This document shows positions 58,521-64,000 of a DNA stretch of 64,000 nt, piece after piece. Source of the DNA: Neckera pumila. Its lineage: Eukaryota > Streptophyta > Bryopsida > Hypnales > Neckeraceae. Positions within the stretch are counted from its first letter, which is position 1. Every line of letters begins with the position of its first letter. The position numbers and the translations under genes were made by a program. The DNA lies in assembly GCA_963969595.1 (NCBI GenBank), contig OZ018408.1, forward strand, positions 16,923,823 to 16,987,822, given 5' to 3'. The notes beneath the pieces are model-generated. The model had not been told where the DNA came from. It searched no databases and saw only the letters and a list, made by a program, of their open reading frames with translations.

Positions 58521-59830
58521 CCGGGTGATGAGCTGGATCTTTTTAATATACGCCTCCGCCAATCTGTTTTGGGAATGCTCATACGGTACAAAGTATGTAA
58601 GTGAAATCCCAATAGCAACACAATAATCCTCAAAGGTGTGAGATCGAAATTCTTGGGCGTTGTCCATCCTTAAACTCTTCACAGGATAGTCCGGATGATG
58701 AGTCCGAAACTTAATAAGCATGGTCAAAAGCTTGGGGAATACCATGTTTTGGGTGCTGAGCAGAGACACCTCCGAGTGTTTGCCTGAAGCATCAACAAGC
58801 ACAAGAAAATATCGAAATGGTCCACAAGACAAAGTAATAGGTCCGCATATATCACCTTGTAGGCGTTGTAACATAGGGGGGAGTTCCATTGGTAGCTTCC
58901 ATTGTAAAGGGCGCTTAATAAACTTTCCTTGTAAACATGCCGCGCAGCTCCCGACCTTGTCATCATCACTTGTGCACAAATTGTGTCCTTTCAACAAAGG
59001 TAACATCCTCCTGAACATAGTGGTGCCTGGATGGCCCAACCGACTATGCCACAATCCAGTCTTAGCTGGAAAGGGGAGTATCAAAGCAGAGCCCCATGGG
59101 TTGCTATCACATAGTCCATCGACTCCTGCTTGCGCAGTGGCAAGGGACTGTCGGTCTTGCTTGAGTTCCCGGTACTCTTCATCATCTCCTACCAAAGTAG
59201 AGAAGTGGAAAGTTGATTCCTTAGGAGGGCTTATTAATATCTCATATAGGCCGGTAACTCCTGCTTTCACAATGGCAAGGCGTCGCCGTCCTTGCCTGAG
59301 TTCCAATACCTCTTCATGGTCATCCAGCGCAGTGGAGACATCCATCCCATTGGCCCGTAAGTTCCGGTAGCTGATCAGGCTCCGGGAGGCATCAAGGGCA
59401 TACATTGCTTTTTCACACAAGAGGGGGATCCCCCCATGCAATACTATAGTTGCTTGGCCCTCTCGGAACCAAAAGTTCCGACTTCCAGCGATTGTGATGA
59501 TGTCACAAGTTTGCCAGGCAGCTACATCATGTCCAGTAAATGCAAAGTACTTTGGATCTCTTAGAATTGTATGCGCCGTGGCACTATCTATGAGAGCTAT
59601 ATCTGCAGGAGCTATATCTGTGGGAGGTAGTTCTTCAGAGATAAGTACCATATAATTTTCGGTATTTATATCGGAAGAGGAAGGGACATCTAGCGTATGA
59701 GCCTCTCTCTTTTCATTTCTAAGCTTCTCTAGCTCTTCATACATACTAACGAAGTACGCAGGAGTGTGGCAATCTCGGGCAGTATGCCCTTGACGGCCGC
59801 ACTTGTGACAAGTACGCTTGTCACTAGGAA
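58491..59830 (-). pseudogene. Copia zinc knuckle, protease and integrase region
   Basis: The minus strand reads CHKCGRQGHTARDC (59775-59820), a CCHC zinc knuckle of gag, then the protease block ALIDSATAHTIL, where the usual DSG(A) reads DSA. GAG-pre-integrase follows, GLWHSRLGHPGTTMFRRM with CAACLQGKF as its HHCC finger. The integrase core has LQGDICGPI, LRMDNAQEF and HSQNRLAEAYIK, supplying the D, D and E residues. The frame ends at the nested insertion (58520). Integrase inserts the DNA copy into the host genome. The altered protease motif suggests loss of polyprotein cleavage, if it is not a family variant. Confidence 0.88.
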
Positions 59831-60676
59831 AAATGACTTTTTACTGAAAGTTTTATCAAACGGATGAGAAGAGCGAGAATCATGATGAGAAGAGCGATCT
59901 GAGAATCGAGACCATGAGACTCTATTAGAGGAGGGTCTAGAAGAATTAGACTTATCTTTCGGGTTGTGCCGATTTGACGACTGTTGTTGCTTCTGCCTCA
60001 TGCCCCGTGGCTGCCGTCTCGAGATCTCCGAAGTGTGAGTCTCCCGAGGGGGTTTTGCTTCCGCGTTTTTAAGTAGGAGCTGGTGCTGCTTTTCAACAAG
60101 TAAAAGATAAGACATTAGTTGAGAATGTTTCTTGAACTTCATATTTCTATACTGTTGGGCTAAAAAGGCAGAAGCAGGAGGAAAAGTGGATAGGGTTTTG
60201 TCTATCAACTCTTTCTCTGTGACTTTATCACCACAAAAACGTAGCTGTGTAGTTATGCGGTGCAATTTGGCATTAAATGAAAGAAAATCAAGAAAATCAA
60301 GAACACGAAGAGCAAACCAATCATTGCAAGCTTGAGGAAGGAAGATGGTTTGCTCATGATGAAATCGATCATGGAGTTGGATCCACAAGTCCGTAGGGTT
60401 GTCAACTTGGATGTATTGTTGTCAGAGAGAGATGTTGAGGTGGCGGCGAAGAATAAGCAGCGCTTTCCACTTTGATGATGTTGGAAAGTCCTCCTCAGGT
60501 TCAATGTTTAGCGCATCGTCCAATTCCTCCGCATGAAAATATGTCTTGATGTCAATGCTCCACTCCATAAAATTACTACCATCTGCCTCTAAAGCATCGA
60601 ACAAAAGAGGTTGCACTCGGGAGCTAGTTTCCCGAGGGTGCTTTGCATCTGCTGTAGACATCGCAGCTAAAAGCAA
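59729..60676 (-). pseudogene. Copia gag region
   Basis: The minus strand opens at MSTADAKHPRETSS (ATG at 60661) with LEADGSNFMEWSIDIKTYF, the start of a UBN2-like/Copia gag domain. After an in-frame TGA near 60430 it continues PTDLWIQLHDRFHHEQTIFL and QLRFCGDKVTEKELIDKTLS, then a basic Arg/Ser-rich linker. A one-base shift in an A run near 59842 separates it from the zinc knuckle, which follows in the other frame. Gag forms the particle that packages the RNA. Confidence 0.85.
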
Positions 60677-60732
60677 AAAAACAGAGTAATAGAAAAAAAA
60701 AAAAAAGTAGAGACAAGATCGTGCTGATAACG

Positions 60733-60815
60733 TGTTTTGATGAAGAGAGCAAACAAGAGAGATATAACTTATGTATTATGAGGGTTATCTTATCTTATCT
60801 GATCTTATCTCAACA
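60733..60815 (-). repeat. 5' LTR of the Copia element, internally deleted
   Basis: 83 bp, with the same two ends as the 3' LTR (GATGAAGAGAGCAAACAAGA and TCTTATCTCAACA in plus orientation). It lacks about 108 internal bases and has TGTTTTGATG where the 3' LTR has TGTGATG. The missing part includes the TATAAATA-containing segment seen in the 3' LTR, so the promoter is probably gone. Confidence 0.8.
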
Positions 60816-60820
60816 GAAGA
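60816..60820. repeat. Right target duplication of the Copia element (GAAGA)
   Basis: It matches 54049-54053 exactly and directly follows the LTR end CTCAACA. Confidence 0.85.
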
Positions 60821-61046
60821 ATCAGTACCTTCGACAACAACGCCAGAGGACTCTCCAAGCACAGTCGAGTCCGAGATTGCGAACACCTTGCCCAAGACGC
60901 CACAACCAATACTGGAGCAGGAAGCGCATCCGCACCCGTCTAATGTGCGCACTTTCATGGCTGCCATTGGAATGGATTCCCCCATCGGCAACGAGCCCGC
61001 GCACATGCCAAGTTTTCCACCCGCCACTTGCCATCCGCCTGGCTAG

Positions 61047-62154
61047 GTGGCGGGTCGTTACTTGCTGCTCCGGGATACTCGATGGCGAGTTTATGCTCCG
61101 CTGCCTTTGCTGCGCACATGAAGCTCCGCCATACCCTGCCACGCCCTGCCATAGCAGGTGAATTTCAGAAGTCAGAGGATGTCCAAATTCTAGAGCCCAA
61201 AAATCTTACAATATTTTTTTTCACAGCTTGTTCTTCGTCACCTCCCACCTCTCTTCACAGTTATTTCTTTGATTTTTTTCATATTCATTTCCATTGTGGC
61301 CAAGAGAATGCACCTGTATTGAGTTTTAGGAATTTAGGGTCAAAAGTTGGTTGACATTGTAGCAAAACATTGCAGACATGGCAAATTTTTTTTCTTTGCA
61401 TTCTAATGTAAACACATTTACAATGAAAATTTTAGATTCTATTGAGTACATTTTGTATTGTATATGACTTCTCTTCACTTTTTTCTTAAGAAATTTGCAG
61501 CAATTTCACAATAATTTCAGAGATGGAATGGGTGCTTCATAAATCCATATACAGAAGATCACCTGCAATCTGAAAATCACATATGAATTGTCATCATGCA
61601 AGAAAAAAATTTCCACACAAAAAGCAATTGCAATACAAACCTCACCTGTGAAGCCTTAGTCATGCACCAAAATCATCCAAACAAAAATGAACTGCAATAC
61701 CAACCTCACTTGCGAAGCCTAAATCATGCACAACAATTCTTGGGAAATCAAAATCACATGCAAATACCCTAGCTAATTATAAAATTGTTGTGGTGCATGC
61801 TGGAGCCCGCTTGGAGGAGGCAGATTAGTAAGAAGTTGCAATGAAGTTGTGGACCTCACAAATTCCCAAACAACCTGCTACGAATTCACCTCCCTTTACT
61901 TGCACAGGGTTAAGGCAACTTCCATAAGGTTAAAAACAAGTTGCAACGCGCTTGGCGGTGCTCAACTCCGCCAAGGCCAGATCCGTCAGACGCCAAGCCA
62001 AAACCGCCGAGGGCCGTCGGCACCCGCCACAGGAAACTGGCATGTGCGCGGGCTCAGCCAAGAGGAGATCCTGACGCCACCACGGAGTCCGTAGAGTCTT
62101 TTTTACACATGGAAGAGAACAAGTCCAGTGAACGGGAGGGCGTCAGGCTTTCTT
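61047..62154. other. Region downstream of the split reading frame
   Basis: 61.05-61.16 kb is GC-rich and may still belong to the broken gene. The rest to about 61.8 kb is AT-rich without features. 61.94-62.10 kb is again GC-rich and contains TGGCATGTGCGCGGGCTC (62038-62055), the exact complement of 60993-61010 within the split frame. No exon could be assigned. Confidence 0.3.
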
Positions 62155-62928
62155 GTGTTGCACCCGGGAACAAAAGTTATAACCAAATAACCTCAAAATA
62201 GGGGACAGCTGGCAGCAAAAAAAATTTGCATTTTTTTTTTGTCCTAGTACTTTTTTTTCTAATAGTTTAAATTTTTGTCTTTCTAAAAAGATTTTATTCA
62301 TTTCATTTGGATTTGTTATGAGAAAGTTATGAACATTCTTGTTTTTTGGGCAATTAGAGCATCTTTTTGAAAAAAATAACTCGTAGGATTCATTTCTAAA
62401 TGCAATTTTTCAAATTTTTCAAATTTTATTTTTTGCATGGTTAAGTTTACTTGCTAGAACAATCTAACCATTGGGATTAGTGCATTCTAATTCCATCTAA
62501 AATATATGAATATTTTAGATTTTCCTTCTATCTCGTACCTACTTCTACTTAACAATATTTTTAATAGTGAAAATTAAGTTTTTTTGAATTTATTTTGTGG
62601 GGTAGATTGTCAACTCAATTCTCCACTATAAACATTTAAAGCTCGAAATTCTGTAGTGTAAAAGTTTTAAGTTAAAAATGTTCAAAGTCAAAAAATCCAA
62701 TCCCACAATGTGCTGAAAATTTTGTTTTTTTCACTTTATACGTAGATATGTTGCAATCTGTGCGGTTAAAAATTCTGAAATTTTTTCCACACATTCTCAT
62801 ACTAGTTAGGTGTAAGATCCTACGGTTAGATGTGCAAAAAAATCATTTTTAATTTTTTTTCACTCTTTCCTAAAAGAATGGCAGTTTTGGGTGTTTTGGG
62901 GCAGAAAAAAGGCCTTGGACTTTAGGGG
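62155..62928. mobile_element. piggyBac-like non-autonomous element, subfamily B, left end missing
   Basis: It starts inside the family at CCCGGGAACAAAAGTTAT (compare CCCGGGAGAAAAAGTTATGG at 30785) and ends GGACTTTAGGGG followed by TTAA (62929-62932). The inner blocks CATTTGGATTTGTTATGAGA and CCATTGGGATTAG match the copies at 30.9 and 51.2 kb. Confidence 0.6.
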
Positions 62929-62932
62929 TTAA

Positions 62933-63761
62933 TAGAAGGTGGACGCAAGGAATATCTTTCATATAAACTAAATTTCATGAAATTTAGAAATAGTAGTAAA
63001 AAGTTATGGCCAAATATGTTATTTTTTTTTGTAACTAGGCAGTCCGGGCAGATAAAAAAAATATCACTTTTTTCAAAAATAAAAATTTGAAATTGTTTTT
63101 TTAGAGTTATATATACATGGAAAGCTTTGAATCATTCCATTTCAACCAGTGAGTCAAAAGTTATGAGGGTTTTTAGTTTGCGGGCAGTTATAGATTCTCT
63201 ACTTTGAAATAATCTTTGAAGTTGTTTATTTAACTCAATTCTTAATATTTTCCAAAAAAAAATTATTCATAGGATATAGGTTGTTTCTTGCAACATTACA
63301 GCCATTGAGATTCAGATTTTTCAATCCCACAATTAAATTCTTAACAATCTAGTACTTTGGATCATTATCTTCTTCTTTCTACTTACCATTTTTTTGTATA
63401 TGTTGTCCAATATCAAATGATTTGAAAATTTTTAAGCATGTAGCCAACTTGTTTAGGGAAAAGAATACAAAGATGCACCACCATTTTAGGCATTTTTTCA
63501 TACAAATGGGACCTTGTGAAGTGCGGCTGCCCTATTTTTTGCAAGGACAAAAAAAGGAATTTTGCCAATCCAAATGCTAATATCTTCCAATCCTCATTGT
63601 GGGAATTTCTAAAAAATTTCCAACATCTTCTAAAACTAGTTTACTATAAGATCCTATGGTTATATGTGTAAAAAGTTTTTTTTTCTAAAATTTGGTACTT
63701 GAACTAAAAGTGGCAGTTTTGGAGTGTTATTGGTGACAACATAGTCATGGAACTTTAGGGG
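62933..63761. mobile_element. piggyBac-like non-autonomous element, subfamily C, left end unclear
   Basis: It matches 31.99-33.03 kb in order: AAAAGTTATGGCC, TACATGGAAAGCTTTGAATC, TTTGCGGGCAGTTATAGATT, AATATCTTCCAATC and ATAAGATCCTA. It ends AACTTTAGGGG followed by TTAA (63762-63765). It abuts the subfamily B copy directly, sharing the TTAA at 62929-62932, and lacks the nested mariner-like MITE present in the other copy. Confidence 0.6.
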
Positions 63762-63765
63762 TTAA

Positions 63766-64000
63766 AATAAACACCCTGCTGGTACCCACCAATGGTACAT
63801 GCCTGATTGGTTAAAAGACTTGGAACCTCTCAGAATGTGGTGTGGAAAGTGATGACCCTCCTACCCCCCCTCAGAAAATTGCCACCTGCAATCAAGTATC
63901 TTCATTCATACTCCAAATTCTAAAGAGCACAATCAAATAGTCCAAGAGAGAGAAAAAAAAAGAAAAAGGTCATAACCCTGAGTCTCGGGGTGGCACATGG
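63766..64000. other. Window end without recognised features
   Basis: No coding or repeat structure was seen in the last 235 bases. Confidence 0.4.

Larger units (their letters stand above)
54054..60815 (-). mobile_element. Ty1/Copia LTR retrotransposon, defective, with nested insertion
   Basis: 6.76 kb on the minus strand in the order 5' LTR (60733-60815), gag, protease, integrase, reverse transcriptase, RNase H, 3' LTR (54054-54241), which is the Copia order (integrase before reverse transcriptase). A 5-bp target duplication GAAGA flanks it. The primer-binding site abuts the 5' LTR as CGTTATCAGCACG on the minus strand, a form known from Copia elements and thought to pair with initiator Met-tRNA. 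Damage: in-frame stops near 60430, 56638, 55198 and 54655, a frameshift near 59842, and a 1.88-kb insertion at 56641-58520. It is not autonomous. Very short LTRs and a perfect target duplication give conflicting hints about age. Confidence 0.92.
53995..61046 (+). pseudogene. Host reading frame split by the Copia insertion
   Basis: An ATG in good context (CAACCATGG, 53995) opens a frame starting MAQLKSAARELP that runs to the insertion at 54053. Beyond the element, from 60821, the same frame continues without a break for 75 codons (ESVPSTTTPEDSPSTVESE onward, rich in Ser, Pro, Thr and Glu) to TAG at 61044-61046. With one copy of the 5-bp duplication removed the two parts join in frame, giving 94 residues, which supports a real exon that was open before the insertion. 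No known domain is present. The true gene may be longer, with a further intron near the TAG. The insertion falls after codon 19 and should abolish it. Confidence 0.45.

Noticed and set aside
58720..59370. 216-codon plus-strand frame
   Set aside because: It is the antisense shadow of the Copia protease-integrase region on the minus strand.

Overview
The window is nuclear DNA of a land plant or close streptophyte relative. It is AT-rich, has GT-AG introns, and most of it is old transposable elements. Only three host genes are well supported. A CAMK-group kinase resembling Chk2, few-exon genes and the mix of element types would fit a non-seed plant (bryophyte, lycophyte or fern), but the sequence does not settle the species.

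Host genes, all on the plus strand: (1) a ten-exon Ser/Thr protein kinase of the CAMK group, 1492-6234, with a Glu/Gln-rich tail; (2) a PRELI/MSF1 (slowmo-like) mitochondrial lipid-transfer protein starting at 17311 behind a long leader, with an unresolved 3' end; (3) a three-exon AVT1-type vacuolar amino acid transporter, 41655-45006. A fourth reading frame (start 53995, continuing at 60821) is cut after 19 codons by a Copia retrotransposon. Weak coding candidates lie at 7060-7130, 23842-24300, 25817-25909, 40136-40985 and 53295-53759.

Mobile DNA by region: 1-6 kb, the end of a TTAA-flanked element and two small inverted-repeat elements in kinase introns. 7.9-15.3 kb, terminal-inverted-repeat elements, including a CACTA-type MITE and a family with an internal ACGT palindrome. 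20-23 kb, foldbacks and a tandem repeat. 27.7-33.0, 50.9-52.5 and 62.2-63.8 kb, a non-autonomous family with CCCCTAAAG-type ends flanked by TTAA, which looks piggyBac-like. 36.3-39.8 kb, a decayed hAT transposase gene that itself received an hAT-type MITE with a perfect 8-bp target duplication. 54.05-60.8 kb, a defective Ty1/Copia element on the minus strand with LTRs, primer-binding site, polypurine tract, 5-bp target duplication and a nested 1.9-kb LTR-like insertion.

The genes do not form a pathway. The main story is layered transposition: mariner-like inside piggyBac-like, hAT MITE inside hAT, an LTR-like insert inside Copia, and Copia inside a host reading frame. No tRNA, rRNA or CRISPR array was recognised.
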